Assembly (NCBI GenBank): GCA_018401875.1
Contig: JAGYJZ010000007.1
Coordinates: forward strand, 62,001 to 126,000
Length of the DNA stretch: 64,000 nucleotides
Reading direction: 5' to 3'
Source of the DNA: Salibacteraceae bacterium
GTDB lineage: Bacteria; Bacteroidota; Bacteroidia; Flavobacteriales_G; Salibacteraceae
Part shown: positions 1 through 9,203 of the stretch, in pieces
How positions within the stretch are numbered: the stretch's first letter is position 1
Layout: each line of letters begins with the position of its first letter
Program-made: the position numbers and the translations under genes
The notes under the pieces: model-generated
Told to the model about the DNA's origin: nothing
Database searches by the model: none
Seen by the model: only the letters and a program-made list of their open reading frames with translations

Positions 1-1
1 T

Positions 2-253
2 AAAAACGCTAAAGGCGTTAAGATTTCAGCCTTACCTTTTGAAAATGAGGAGGTTTACTATTTGATTAAGATGACCAAAGCTGAAGCTCAACAAATCATC
101 GAAGAAGATGAAGACTACGATGACGATGGTAATTTGAAGGAAGGTTTTGCGGAAGAAGTAGCTGGCGCAGATGATGTTTCTAGTGACGAGGAGGAAGAAG
201 AAGATAGCTACGATACGCCTGATGATGACGCTGGCGATGATGACGATGACTAA
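2..253 (+). CDS. C-terminal fragment of a protein with a very acidic tail
   Basis: The frame is open from the left edge, so the gene starts outside the window. About 83 residues are visible. The first 35 (KNAKGVKISALPF..., then YYLIKMTKAEAQQ) look like the end of a folded domain. The last 48 are almost all Asp and Glu, finishing in a run of Asp. Acidic tails of this kind occur on several Bacteroidota nucleic-acid proteins and chaperones, but I do not recognise this domain. The stop is two bases before the next ATG, so it is probably co-transcribed with the CoA-binding protein. An internal ATG at position 71 could be mistaken for a start; the frame continues upstream without a stop. Confidence 0.6.
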   Translation, partial: KNAKGVKISALPFENEEVYYLIKMTKAEAQQIIEEDEDYDDDGNLKEGFAEEVAGADDVSSDEEEEEDSYDTPDDDAGDDDDD

Positions 254-255
254 TT

Positions 256-621
256 ATGGGCAAGAAAACAGCCATAATTGGCGCGAGTGCAAATCCCGCA
301 CGGTATAGTTTTTTAGCCACCAACATGCTGAAAGAGTACGATCATGAGGTTGTGCCTCTTGGAATCAAGGCAGGTGAGATTAGCGGTTCAACCATTATTG
401 CTGATTGGCCCGCTTCCATTCCAAACCTCAATACCGTGACGATGTATATCGGTCCAAAAAATCAACCAGAACACTACGCTTACATTCTTGCACTAAAACC
501 GAAACGAATTATATTCAATCCAGGTACTGAAAATCCTGAACTCAGCGCATTGGTCGCGATTCAAGGCATTGAAACAGTGGAGGCGTGCACCTTGGTGATG
601 CTTAGAACCGGTCAGTTCTAA
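256..621 (+). CDS. CoA-binding domain protein (YccU-like)
   Basis: A 121-residue single-domain protein with the Rossmann-like CoA_binding_2 fold. The N-terminus has a beta strand and a small-residue loop (AIIGASANPARYSF, residues 5-18), which in this family lies under the nucleotide. Late motifs NPGTENPEL and EACTLVML match the conserved end of the family, where the Cys follows the last strand. Members bind CoA or a related nucleotide; no reaction is established. Length is normal for the family. It starts two bases after the preceding stop, suggesting one transcript with the acidic-tailed protein. The next gene is about 50 bases downstream. Confidence 0.8.
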   Translation: MGKKTAIIGASANPARYSFLATNMLKEYDHEVVPLGIKAGEISGSTIIADWPASIPNLNTVTMYIGPKNQPEHYAYILALKPKRIIFNPGTENPELSALVAIQGIETVEACTLVMLRTGQF

Positions 622-671
622 AATAAATCATTCTCCTTGCATCATTTTTCAAAATCGATTGTTTGAAATTT

Positions 672-1748
672 ATGCTTCGAAATCTTATTTTTTTCTTTTT
701 CATTCTTGCGCTTGATTCTTGCGTTTCACCACCGAGCACAGAGAATGACGTGTTCTACGATCGTGCTGACATCACTCGGGATGAAGCTCCGCACGTGTCC
801 AATTCCCTAGAATGGTGGTATGCCACGGGCTGGCTCACCGATATTGAAACAGGCGATACCTTCGGAATTGAATTTGTGGTGTTTCACTTTTCCATGAATG
901 GCGAAAAGGATCGATTGCTCAGCAATGTGGCCATCACCGATGTGAAGGCGGATAGATTCTATTTTGACCACACGCTGATCTCACTCAAAGAGCAGTTGAA
1001 AGCAGAATTACCGATTAATCTAGCCACCGAAAAAGCCAAGAGCCAAGCATCCATGAACGGTCAGTTTGGGGAATACGAATTGAAGGCAAACGGCCATCAT
1101 GCGGGTGAATCGTTCAGCTATCGACTATCAACATATCCGCGTTCGCCTGCTGTGATGCACGGAAACAAAACGGGCTATGAAGACTATGGAGGATACGCGA
1201 AAGCAGGTTATTACAGTTACACTGATTTGATCGCGGAAGGAGAACTCATGGTGGGTGGAAAACTCCGAAGGGTGAAAGGTACCATTTGGTATGACCGCCA
1301 ATGGAATTGCGGTAAGGTGCTCGAAAACAGAACCACCGGTTGGGATTGGATGAGCGTGGCGCTCAACGAAACAAATGAAAAACTAATGCTTTATAGGCTT
1401 AGACTAAAAGAAGGACTCAATATTTATGGAGGTACGTTGGTGCAAGAAGATGGTGTTTATCACTCGTTGAAAAGCGAAGAAATCGTGATCGAAGATCAAG
1501 CGTATTGGAAAAGTGATAATTCTGGTGATCGCTACCCGAGCAAGCTGTCAGTGTCCATTCCAAACCATCAACTCGAATTGAGCCTTGAGATGCTCAAGGA
1601 AGAACAAGAATTGGAAATTAAAATCCTGCCATTAGTGAAATTGTACTATTGGGAAGGCATGTGCATCGTAAGCGGCACGCGAAATGGCGTGCCAATTACA
1701 GGAACTTCGTACCTCGAGATCACCAATCCTGAAAACAGAGAAAACTAA
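672..1748 (+). CDS. CrtC/AttH-like lipocalin-domain lipoprotein
   Basis: About 358 residues from the ATG at 672; a TTG three codons earlier (663) is also possible. The N-terminus is a lipoprotein signal peptide with a Phe-rich core and lipobox LDSC (Cys17). The mature protein has the two lipocalin-like domains of the CrtC/AttH superfamily: EWWYATGW near residue 47 is the family's 'EWWY.tG' signature, and GTIWYDRQW at 203-211 corresponds to the conserved 'G.aW.D.qW' strand. Family members include carotenoid 1,2-hydratases and uncharacterised exported hydrolases. No carotenoid genes lie nearby, so the substrate is unknown. It converges with the beta-helix lipoprotein, with only three bases between their ends. 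Confidence 0.75.
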   Translation: MLRNLIFFFFILALDSCVSPPSTENDVFYDRADITRDEAPHVSNSLEWWYATGWLTDIETGDTFGIEFVVFHFSMNGEKDRLLSNVAITDVKADRFYFDHTLISLKEQLKAELPINLATEKAKSQASMNGQFGEYELKANGHHAGESFSYRLSTYPRSPAVMHGNKTGYEDYGGYAKAGYYSYTDLIAEGELMVGGKLRRVKGTIWYDRQWNCGKVLENRTTGWDWMSVALNETNEKLMLYRLRLKEGLNIYGGTLVQEDGVYHSLKSEEIVIEDQAYWKSDNSGDRYPSKLSVSIPNHQLELSLEMLKEEQELEIKILPLVKLYYWEGMCIVSGTRNGVPITGTSYLEITNPENREN

Positions 1749-1751
1749 GTG

Positions 1752-3191
1752 CTAAGGGATGAATTCGTAAGCTCCAATGTCGGGATTGGCATCACGGGTG
1801 TTTCCCTCTAAGTCGGCATTTACACCTGATAGTTTCGCTTTGCTGCGTGCAGCAGAAAGCTCGTAGATTTTATAATTCACGGATATATCATCGAACACTG
1901 CATTTTTGGATACTCCATCCACAAGAACGGGCAGCGGGTTTAACACGATCGATTCATAGTGAGCAGGATCGTTCAACTCGTTGGTATCACGTTTTAAAAC
2001 ACAGTGGTCAAACATGTAGTTAAACGGCTCGCTTTCGTCACCATCAATCGCTACTTCTTCATCCAGTGCGCCAAAAATGATGGTATTATCGAATCGTGCA
2101 TTGAAATCACGCACATAGTCGATGCCATTCACTCGAAACTGATTGTTGATCAATAACGTGGCTTTGCTCCTCGGGTTTTCCGACCAATAATTGGCAAATG
2201 TGCAGTGCTCAAATAGGTAATCACCGCCATAGCGCAAGGCTACAGCGTGGTCGCCACAATTGGCGATCACGGTGTTTTTTGCTACAATCCTTGCGTCTTG
2301 ACCAAGCAATCCAAAAAAGCTCATGTTGAGTATTTGAGTGTTTTCTAGAATCAATGACGGATTGGCATTGGTGTTTGAATCGACTATAATTCCTACGGTT
2401 CCGTTCTTGATAATGGCATTTCTTACTTCGTTATCAATACTGGTTTGTGTCAAGTAAATTCCGCCAATCAGTTGCCCCCATTGCCCCGGGACATCGTCAA
2501 AAAAGCCCTCCAATCGATCGCCCTGAATTATGATCGGATCGCCCTCGCAACCCAAAATTTTGAGGCTGGCTTGATGTCCAACAATCAACCCACTGTTTGC
2601 GTGAAAATGAACCCGAGCCCCGCACGGTATGGTGAGCACAGACCCTGTGTCAACAATAGAATAACCATAAAAAACAATCGGCTTGTCGACCGGTAATACC
2701 CATTGATCGCCCATACCATTGCCATCTGCATCTCCAAAATTGATCGATGGATAAAAGTAGGCGTCTTGTCCCCAAGCCACTAAATCAACGCTTTGCGAAT
2801 TTTGCTCGGTTTGAACGATCAGTTTTTCTTCAATCACCATGGGTGTGGTGCCTCCGTTTGGATCAACCGTTACTTCAATAAAAACGAATATGCTGTCGAA
2901 TGGAGCGATGGTCACGTCATTTACTTGCTTGCCCGGTGTGCCATCAACATTCAATTTGAAGTTTGACGCACTGCCCAACTCTAAGTAAATGCTCGTTAAC
3001 TCGACCGTTTCGCTATACGGATTGAAGATCTTTATGCGTTCGGTGAGCGAGCCAACGGTGGTAAATACGGTGTCAAAAAATACAGTGTCTGTCGAAAACT
3101 CGAGTTGTGCTTTGCCTGAGAATAACTTATCCCTTCTGCAGGCAGAAAAAAGAAGTGCCACAATGCCTATGAAGACTAGAATTTTTCTCAT
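1752..3191 (-). CDS. lipoprotein with right-handed beta-helix
   Basis: A 479-residue exported protein. The signal peptide ends in lipobox FSAC (Cys18). Residues 25-140 look like an Ig-like domain (DTVFFDTVFTTVGSLTERI, then a fixed-anchor pattern with IAPFDSIFVFIEVTV), common in Bacteroidota surface proteins. Residues 180-420 have the short hydrophobic repeats and Asn-rich turns of a parallel beta-helix. The end, NPDIGAYEF, matches the C-terminus of the 'choice-of-anchor Q' type of beta-helix protein. Such folds often bind or cleave polysaccharides, but no catalytic residues can be assigned. It is transcribed alone, divergent from rpmE2. Confidence 0.65.
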   Translation of the reverse strand: MRKILVFIGIVALLFSACRRDKLFSGKAQLEFSTDTVFFDTVFTTVGSLTERIKIFNPYSETVELTSIYLELGSASNFKLNVDGTPGKQVNDVTIAPFDSIFVFIEVTVDPNGGTTPMVIEEKLIVQTEQNSQSVDLVAWGQDAYFYPSINFGDADGNGMGDQWVLPVDKPIVFYGYSIVDTGSVLTIPCGARVHFHANSGLIVGHQASLKILGCEGDPIIIQGDRLEGFFDDVPGQWGQLIGGIYLTQTSIDNEVRNAIIKNGTVGIIVDSNTNANPSLILENTQILNMSFFGLLGQDARIVAKNTVIANCGDHAVALRYGGDYLFEHCTFANYWSENPRSKATLLINNQFRVNGIDYVRDFNARFDNTIIFGALDEEVAIDGDESEPFNYMFDHCVLKRDTNELNDPAHYESIVLNPLPVLVDGVSKNAVFDDISVNYKIYELSAARSKAKLSGVNADLEGNTRDANPDIGAYEFIP

Positions 3192-3258
3192 CGCTGCAAA
3201 TTAACCTGCAATTATTTAATTTATTGCAGATTATAAGTGTTTTCTTTTAAAAGCTTTC

Positions 3259-3266
3259 TATATTTG
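3259..3266 (+). promoter_or_regulatory. -7 promoter box for rpmE2
   Basis: TATATTTG matches the Bacteroidota housekeeping box TAnnTTTG and lies 20 bases before the rpmE2 ATG. No clear -33 TTG at ideal spacing was found. Confidence 0.6.
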
Positions 3267-3286
3267 CAGCCCCAAAACAAGTAGGT

Positions 3287-3565
3287 ATGAAACAAGGAAT
3301 TCATCCAGAAGAATATAGAATGGTTGTCTTTAAAGACATGAGCAATGGTTATGCATTCATGTGTAGATCATGTGCAAACACCAAAGAAACAGTGCAGTGG
3401 GAGGATGGAAACGAGTATCCTCTTGTGAAGTTGGAGATTTCTCACATGTCGCATCCTTTCTACACAGGTAAATTACAATTGGTAGACACTGCCGGTAGAG
3501 TTGATAAGTTCAGAAACAGATATCAACGTCACATTAAGCCGACAGACGCTGCTACTGAAGAGTAA
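3287..3565 (+). CDS. rpmE2: 50S ribosomal protein L31, type B
   Basis: A 92-residue protein of the large ribosomal subunit. It opens with [17 protein letters not shown], the characteristic start of type B L31, which is longer than the zinc-binding type. One Cys pair remains (CRSC, residues 26-29); the second pair of the zinc-binding form is absent, so it is unlikely to hold zinc with four Cys. The C-terminal FRNRYQRH segment is the conserved rRNA-contacting end. The gene is monocistronic, with its own promoter box upstream and a strong intrinsic terminator about 25 bases downstream. Confidence 0.93.
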   Translation: MKQGIHPEEYRMVVFKDMSNGYAFMCRSCANTKETVQWEDGNEYPLVKLEISHMSHPFYTGKLQLVDTAGRVDKFRNRYQRHIKPTDAATEE

Positions 3566-3590
3566 AAACCTCTGGAAAACAACATTGGAG

Positions 3591-3621
3591 CCCTGCTGAA
3601 TTTTTTCAGCAGGGTTTTTTT
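3591..3621 (+). terminator. intrinsic terminator after rpmE2
   Basis: A perfect 10-bp stem, CCCTGCTGAA with TTCAGCAGGG, four-base loop, then seven T. Confidence 0.9.
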
Positions 3622-3638
3622 GTGTTTATCATTGACAC

Positions 3639-3646
3639 TAACTTTG
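3639..3646 (+). promoter_or_regulatory. -7 promoter box for the GlmU-like gene
   Basis: TAACTTTG ends only four bases before the ATG at 3651. If used, the transcript would be nearly or fully leaderless. Confidence 0.5.
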
Positions 3647-3650
3647 ACTT

Positions 3651-4817
3651 ATGATTCAAAACATTATTCTCGTTGATCATACCGAACGAGACCATTTGCT
3701 TCCGCTCACCTTTACGAGGCCAGTGGCTGATATTCGAATCGGTATATTCACGTTGGCTGAGAAATGGAGCAACGTGACTGGGAAACCTATTTCTTACAAC
3801 ACCCAAGACTACCTCGCCAAAATTTTCCCAGCGCACGTAGAGAAGGCAAATACATTCATCAATGGATCGGTTCATCCCACCAGAGAATTGATTGCTGCTA
3901 TTGAATCACTAAACGAAAATCAATCACTGTTTAAGAATGATGTTTGGATCGCCACCAATGCCGCGCACGAAAAAATGATTGCACATGCTGATTCAGCAAT
4001 TCAGTTCGAAGGAGAAGTCGTTCACATCAATCGCTCTTGGAAAATTTTTCAGAACAACGCATGGGCGCTCGATGAGGATCTTGATTGGATTAAATCGCAA
4101 CGCAAAAGCCAACCCATCCCCGAAGGTGTAACCGTTATTGGAGACAACATATTTATTGAAGAAGGAGCTATAATACGCCCTTCCATCATCAATACCTTAG
4201 AAGGGCCTGTGTATGTCGGTAAACATGCAGAAATCATGGAGGGATCACTCATTAGAGGAAGTTTAGCCCTTTGCGATCACGCTCAATTGAAGATGGGTGC
4301 CAAAATTTATGGATCAACCACCGTTGGTCCGCACTCTAAGGTAGGAGGCGAAGTGAACAACTGCGTAATTTTTGGATATTCCAACAAGGGCCATGACGGT
4401 TTTATTGGTAATTCAGTGATCGGTGAGTGGTGCAACTTGGGGGCCGATACCAATACCTCCAACCTTAAAAACACCTACGCAGACGTGAAAATTCACAATT
4501 ATGCGTTGGGTCGAAGCGAAAGCACAGGCTCTCAGTTTTGCGGATTGACCATGGGCGATCATGCCAAAGCAGGAATAAATACGATGTTCAATACAGGAAC
4601 CGTTTGCGGCATATTCGCAAATGTTTTCGGAGGTGATTTTCCGCACCGCGTCATTCCTGATTTCGGTTGGGGCGGAGCAGCCGGATTTAAAAATTACAGA
4701 CTCTCCGATGCACTTCAAGTAGCACAGACAGTGATGGGACGCAGAAAGGTTGAATTGACCGATGAATTGATCGAAGTGTATACTTATTTGCATAACCACC
4801 TTTCTATTTCAAAATAG
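3651..4817 (+). CDS. GlmU-like sugar nucleotidyltransferase/acetyltransferase, Bacteroidota type
   Basis: A 388-residue protein corresponding to the Bacteroidota alternative to GlmU, thought to make UDP-GlcNAc from glucosamine 1-phosphate for cell wall and LPS. Residues 1-160 form a divergent nucleotidyltransferase region opening with LPLTFTRPVADIRIG, the family signature in place of the usual G-rich GlmU loop. Residues about 165-365 contain hexapeptide repeats of a left-handed beta-helix (VYVGKHAEI, LIRGSLALCDHAQL), the acetyltransferase half. It is shorter than E. coli GlmU (456). It stands alone between the rpmE2 terminator and lon. The assignment is by family resemblance; activity on UTP is not shown by the sequence. 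Confidence 0.75.
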   Translation: MIQNIILVDHTERDHLLPLTFTRPVADIRIGIFTLAEKWSNVTGKPISYNTQDYLAKIFPAHVEKANTFINGSVHPTRELIAAIESLNENQSLFKNDVWIATNAAHEKMIAHADSAIQFEGEVVHINRSWKIFQNNAWALDEDLDWIKSQRKSQPIPEGVTVIGDNIFIEEGAIIRPSIINTLEGPVYVGKHAEIMEGSLIRGSLALCDHAQLKMGAKIYGSTTVGPHSKVGGEVNNCVIFGYSNKGHDGFIGNSVIGEWCNLGADTNTSNLKNTYADVKIHNYALGRSESTGSQFCGLTMGDHAKAGINTMFNTGTVCGIFANVFGGDFPHRVIPDFGWGGAAGFKNYRLSDALQVAQTVMGRRKVELTDELIEVYTYLHNHLSISK

Positions 4818-4928
4818 AAATCGGACAAAAAAGCAGAGCAATCTGCATGGCACGTACATTGTCCTTAGTAACGGTATGAGGGAGAAGAATCTTTCTTTAA
4901 TTAATGATTGCGTAAAGAGCTGAATGCT

Positions 4929-7382
4929 ATGACTGACGATAGATTAAAATTTTCGCTTCTCGAATTATCTGGACTATCCGATGAAGGAACAGAGTTCATT
5001 CCACTGATGAGTAAGGAGGACGAGGAGCGAATGTATAAGGAGGATACTCCTGATGAACTGCCATTATTGCCTGTAAGAAATACTGTGCTCTTTCCGGGCG
5101 TAGTGATTCCGATTACAGTAGGCAGAGATAAATCGATTAAACTAATCAAGGATGCGTATAAAGGCGATAAGCTCATTGGTGTAATCGCACAAAAAGATCA
5201 AACGCAAGACGAACCACAACCCGAGAACTTATTCGAGGTTGGAACCATTGCCAAAATTTTGAAAATGCTGAAAATGCCCGATGGCAGTTCAACCATCATT
5301 ATTCAAGGCATGCGCAGGATCAAGATTAAAGAGATCACGCAAGAAGATCCATACTTCAAGGCAAAAGTTGAAGTATTTACCAAAGAAGAAAAAAAGCCTA
5401 CCGATCGAAAATTCACAGCATTGGTCGGTTCCATAAAAGACCTTGCGCTCCAGATCATTAACGATTCGCCTCACATTCCAACCGAAGCATCGATTGCGAT
5501 TAAAAACATCGATAGCCCCGTGTTTTTGATCAATTTTATATCTGCCAATATGCAGATTCCGGTGAAAGAAAAGCAAGCATTACTCGAAATTTCTGGCATC
5601 GTTGATCGCGCCACGGTATTGCTCACACATTTGACCAAAGAGCTTCAAATGTTGGAGATAAAGAATGACATTCAGAGTAAGGTGCGCACCGATATTGATA
5701 AGCAACAACGCGAGTATTTCTTGAGTCAACAAATGAAAACCATCCAAGAAGAATTGGGTGGGAATCCTGCTGAGCAAGAAGTGCAAGAGTTGAGGGAACG
5801 ATCGCTCAAGAAAAAGTGGAATGAACGCGTAGCCAAGACCTTCGAAAAAGAATTGAGCAAACTCGAACGAATGAATCCTGCTGGGATGGAATATTCGGTT
5901 CAGCTCAACTACCTCGATACTTATGTGGAACTTCCTTGGAACGAATACAGCAAAGACAAGTTTGACCTCAAACGCGCCCAAAGAATTTTAGACCGCGACC
6001 ATTTCGGGTTGCTGAAAATTAAAGAGCGCATTATTGAGCACTTAGCAGTTTTGAAGTTGAAGGGCGATATGAAATCACCAATCCTTTGTTTTAACGGCCC
6101 TCCCGGAGTAGGTAAAACATCGTTGGGAAAAAGCATCGCTGAAGCACTCGGTCGTGAATACATCCGAATGTCGTTGGGTGGATTGAGGGACGAAGCCGAA
6201 ATTAGAGGTCACCGAAAAACATATATTGGTGCTCTGCCTGGCAGAATAATACAGAACATTAAGAAAGCAGGTACCTCCAATCCAGTATTTATCCTCGATG
6301 AGTTAGATAAAGTAGGTAGAGATGGCCACGGTGATCCTTCTTCAGCTTTGCTCGAAGTGCTTGACCCGGAGCAAAATAGTGCCTTTTACGACAACTTTTT
6401 AGAAGAAGAATTTGACTTATCCAAGGTGATGTTTATTGCCACAACCAACAATATTGGTGCAGTTCATCCTGCACTTAGAGATCGTTTGGAGATCATCGAT
6501 CTGAGCGGATATACGGTAGAAGAAAAAACTTCGATTGCAACCAAACATTTACTGCCAAAACAGCTGAAAGAGCACGGCATGAAGAAGACAGATGTGAAGC
6601 TTTCTAAGGCAGTGATTCAACATTTGGTAGAAGGTTACACACGAGAGTCAGGCGTTCGTCAACTCGAAAAGAAGGTCGCCAGTATTGTGCGGAAGAAAGC
6701 CAAGCAAATCGCCATGGAAGAACCAGAAGCTGCAGACAGCATTGGTGTCTCCGACCTTGAAACTTTGCTTGGGATAAGCCACATGCGCGATCGCAACAAC
6801 AAACACGATGTGCCAGGAGTTGCCAACGGACTAGCATGGACCTCGGTAGGAGGTGAAGTGTTGTTTATTGAAACGAGCATTACAAAAGGAAAGGGCAAAT
6901 TGACACTTACCGGCAATTTGGGCGATGTAATGAAAGAATCAGCCGTAATTGCCCTCGAATACCTAAAAGCGCACGCTGAAATCATCGGCTTAGATCAAGA
7001 AGTGTTTAATAATTACAACGTGCATATCCATGTTCCTGAAGGCGCCACACCGAAAGATGGACCATCCGCTGGAATTACCATTTTGAGCGCGTTAGCGTCC
7101 GTGTTTACGCAGCGAAAATTCAAGGACGGATTAGCCATGACGGGCGAAATTACCCTTCGTGGTCGTGTGCTTCCTGTGGGTGGCATCAAAGAGAAGATTC
7201 TCGCAGCAAAACGTTTGGGATTGAATGAACTCGTGCTTTCTGTTCAGAATGAAAAAGATCTGAAGGAAATTGAAGACCATTACCTAAAAGGTTTGACATT
7301 TCATTTTGTCGATAGAATGATTGAAGTGCTAGACATCGCCCTCGAAGAAAAGAAAGTCAAGGGCGCTTTGCAAGTAGCATAG
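4929..7382 (+). CDS. lon: ATP-dependent Lon protease
   Basis: About 817 residues from the ATG at 4929; a TTG at 4908 would add seven. Cytosolic serine protease that degrades misfolded and regulatory proteins. The N-terminal LAN domain begins near residue 43 ([14 protein letters not shown]). The AAA+ module has Walker A GPPGVGKT at 390-397 and Walker B with sensor residues (FILDELDK). The C-terminal peptidase domain has catalytic Ser713 in PKDGPSAG and Lys756, the second Lys of GGIKEK, matching the E. coli Ser679/Lys722 spacing. Length is normal for Lon. I saw no CIRCE-type heat-shock operator and no TAnnTTTG box in the roughly 110 bases upstream. Confidence 0.97.
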   Translation: MTDDRLKFSLLELSGLSDEGTEFIPLMSKEDEERMYKEDTPDELPLLPVRNTVLFPGVVIPITVGRDKSIKLIKDAYKGDKLIGVIAQKDQTQDEPQPENLFEVGTIAKILKMLKMPDGSSTIIIQGMRRIKIKEITQEDPYFKAKVEVFTKEEKKPTDRKFTALVGSIKDLALQIINDSPHIPTEASIAIKNIDSPVFLINFISANMQIPVKEKQALLEISGIVDRATVLLTHLTKELQMLEIKNDIQSKVRTDIDKQQREYFLSQQMKTIQEELGGNPAEQEVQELRERSLKKKWNERVAKTFEKELSKLERMNPAGMEYSVQLNYLDTYVELPWNEYSKDKFDLKRAQRILDRDHFGLLKIKERIIEHLAVLKLKGDMKSPILCFNGPPGVGKTSLGKSIAEALGREYIRMSLGGLRDEAEIRGHRKTYIGALPGRIIQNIKKAGTSNPVFILDELDKVGRDGHGDPSSALLEVLDPEQNSAFYDNFLEEEFDLSKVMFIATTNNIGAVHPALRDRLEIIDLSGYTVEEKTSIATKHLLPKQLKEHGMKKTDVKLSKAVIQHLVEGYTRESGVRQLEKKVASIVRKKAKQIAMEEPEAADSIGVSDLETLLGISHMRDRNNKHDVPGVANGLAWTSVGGEVLFIETSITKGKGKLTLTGNLGDVMKESAVIALEYLKAHAEIIGLDQEVFNNYNVHIHVPEGATPKDGPSAGITILSALASVFTQRKFKDGLAMTGEITLRGRVLPVGGIKEKILAAKRLGLNELVLSVQNEKDLKEIEDHYLKGLTFHFVDRMIEVLDIALEEKKVKGALQVA

Positions 7383-7445
7383 CGGAAATGACTTTCTTAG
7401 CGGTGAAGTAATAAATATGGAGATTGAGCGTAAAGCTTAGGCAAT

Positions 7446-7453
7446 TACTTTTG
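7446..7453 (+). promoter_or_regulatory. -7 promoter box for porQ
   Basis: TACTTTTG, eight bases before the porQ ATG, gives a very short or absent leader. Confidence 0.5.
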
Positions 7454-7461
7454 ATCACTCG

Positions 7462-8508
7462 ATGAAGCACCTCTTATTGATTTTTTCATTGCTAGCTGTG
7501 CTGCATTCAGCGGCACAAAATGGCAACTCCGCGTTTGCATTTACGCAGGTGCCTATTTCAGTGGTTTCTGCCGCACTTGGTGGGTCACAGGTAGCTACGT
7601 GGCGGGGCGACATCAATCAAGTATCAGATAATCCTGCATTTATTGATAGCGCAATGCATCAGGCGGTAAGCTTGAATTACCTGAATTACTTAACTACAAT
7701 AAATCAAGCATCATTGGCATACAGCAGAATGTTTGATAGCCTCGGGTTTGGTTCTGCCTACTTGAGGTATTTTGACTACGGCACATTTCAAGAATACGAT
7801 GAGCTAGGAAATGAATTGGGAGAATTTAAAGCGGTGGACTATGAGGTTGGAATTTCTTTTGGTCGCAGATTAAACGACCACATCACCTACGGTGCTACGC
7901 TCAAGAATGTGTTTTCGAGCATGTATCAAAACTTCGCTTACGGTGCAGCAATTGACTTGGGCGCTTTTTATCAGAGTGCGGACGGTAATTTCTCAAGCGG
8001 ATTAACGATCGATAACATTGGGATGGAATTCATTGACTATACAGGACGTTCAAACGAATTTTTTCCAATCCGCGTAAATGCAGCTATTTCAAAAAAGTTT
8101 GACAAAGCACCCATCATGTTTGGGCTGCAATACAATGACCTTCAAAAATGGGATTTAGCAGGCTCTGATGGAGATGTGCTCGCGAATCCAACCATCGATC
8201 CAGTGAAAGGAGAGGCGTCACGGTCAACCCTCACACTGGATAATTTTGCCCGGCATTTAAGTGCATCCGTAGCATTGATTCCATCTGAAAATTTTAATTT
8301 GATGCTCGGCTATAATTTTAGAAGAAGGTTGGAGTTGGCTATTTCTGAACGTCCCGGACTGGTGGGTTTTTCGTTCGGTGCAAACATCAAAGTCAAGCGG
8401 TTTGGGATCCAATACGCGATTACAAATTATCACTTGAGCGGTACTTCAAATCATTTTGGAATCACTACCAACCTGAATGAATGGTATTCAAAAAAATCCT
8501 TGAATTGA
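7462..8508 (+). CDS. porQ: type IX secretion system protein PorQ
   Basis: A 348-residue outer-membrane beta-barrel protein. Signal peptide residues 1-18, cut before QNGN. The mature start (FAFTQVPISVVSAALGGSQVA) is the signature of the PorQ/PorV branch of the FadL-like superfamily, followed by many amphipathic strands ending in aromatic residues (YGTFQEY, FGRRL, YAITNYHL). PorQ works with PorU/PorV/PorZ in the attachment complex that processes T9SS cargo at the cell surface. The gene overlaps cmk by 28 bases, an arrangement I recall in Flavobacteriia, which supports PorQ over a generic FadL-like barrel. Confidence 0.8.
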   Translation: MKHLLLIFSLLAVLHSAAQNGNSAFAFTQVPISVVSAALGGSQVATWRGDINQVSDNPAFIDSAMHQAVSLNYLNYLTTINQASLAYSRMFDSLGFGSAYLRYFDYGTFQEYDELGNELGEFKAVDYEVGISFGRRLNDHITYGATLKNVFSSMYQNFAYGAAIDLGAFYQSADGNFSSGLTIDNIGMEFIDYTGRSNEFFPIRVNAAISKKFDKAPIMFGLQYNDLQKWDLAGSDGDVLANPTIDPVKGEASRSTLTLDNFARHLSASVALIPSENFNLMLGYNFRRRLELAISERPGLVGFSFGANIKVKRFGIQYAITNYHLSGTSNHFGITTNLNEWYSKKSLN

Positions 8509-9203
8509 GAAAAATAAACATTGCCATCGATGGATATTCCGGCTGCGGAAAAAGCACCCTAGCAAAAGCTCTCGCTGAAAAATTGGGCTATATCTTTATC
8601 GATTCAGGAGCTATGTTTCGCGGTATTACCCATTTCTGTCTAATCAATGGTGTGGACGTGACAGATAAGAAGGCAATTGCTGAAGTGCTTGATTCAAAAC
8701 CTGAATTAACGTTTAAGCCCGTCTCAAACCACTTGCTTCTAAATGGTCAGGATGTGGAGTCCCACATCCGCAATGATCAAAAAGTGGTTTCATCTGTGAG
8801 TTTTGTAGCGTCTATTCCAGAAGTGAGAACCTACTTAAAAGAACTCCAGCAACGTCACATTTCCGGCAAGGGCGTGGTGATGGAAGGTCGCGATATTGGA
8901 ACAGTGATTATGCCGGGTGCTGAGCTCAAAATATTCATAACTGCGACCATTGAAGAACGCATTCACAGACGGTTATCGCAACTTTCAGATCAAGGCGTCA
9001 CCATTTTGGAAGAGGAAGTGAGAAACAATTTGATCGAGCGTGATAAAGCCGATGCTGGTCGCGATGTTGCTCCGTTGCGAAAAGCCAGTGATGCCATTTG
9101 CTTTGACACGTCAAACTTTTCAAAGGAAACTCAGCTCGAAGCGATATTGGCAATTGCTCGTCCAATCATCGAGCCCGATTACTACCTTCCATTTATTCAA
9201 TAA
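8481..9203 (+). CDS. cmk: cytidylate kinase
   Basis: A 240-residue cytosolic NMP kinase that phosphorylates CMP and dCMP with ATP. P-loop GYSGCGKST at residues 18-26, followed by IDSGAMFRG, the CMP-binding motif. MEGRDIGTVI and the lid/core Arg-rich region (RRLSQL, then IERDKADAGRDVAPL) are typical. The ATG at 8481 lies inside the end of porQ; a TTG at 8502 would give a shorter N-terminus more like homologues, and both are possible. The two genes are likely translationally coupled. The 3' end overlaps the convergent ispH by 11 bases. Confidence 0.93.
   Translation: MVFKKILELRKINIAIDGYSGCGKSTLAKALAEKLGYIFIDSGAMFRGITHFCLINGVDVTDKKAIAEVLDSKPELTFKPVSNHLLLNGQDVESHIRNDQKVVSSVSFVASIPEVRTYLKELQQRHISGKGVVMEGRDIGTVIMPGAELKIFITATIEERIHRRLSQLSDQGVTILEEEVRNNLIERDKADAGRDVAPLRKASDAICFDTSNFSKETQLEAILAIARPIIEPDYYLPFIQ

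Noticed and set aside
4801-4820. Hairpin TTTCTATTT/AAAATAGAAA at the end of the GlmU-like gene as a terminator
   Set aside because: Stem is AT-only, overlaps the coding end and has no T-run after it.
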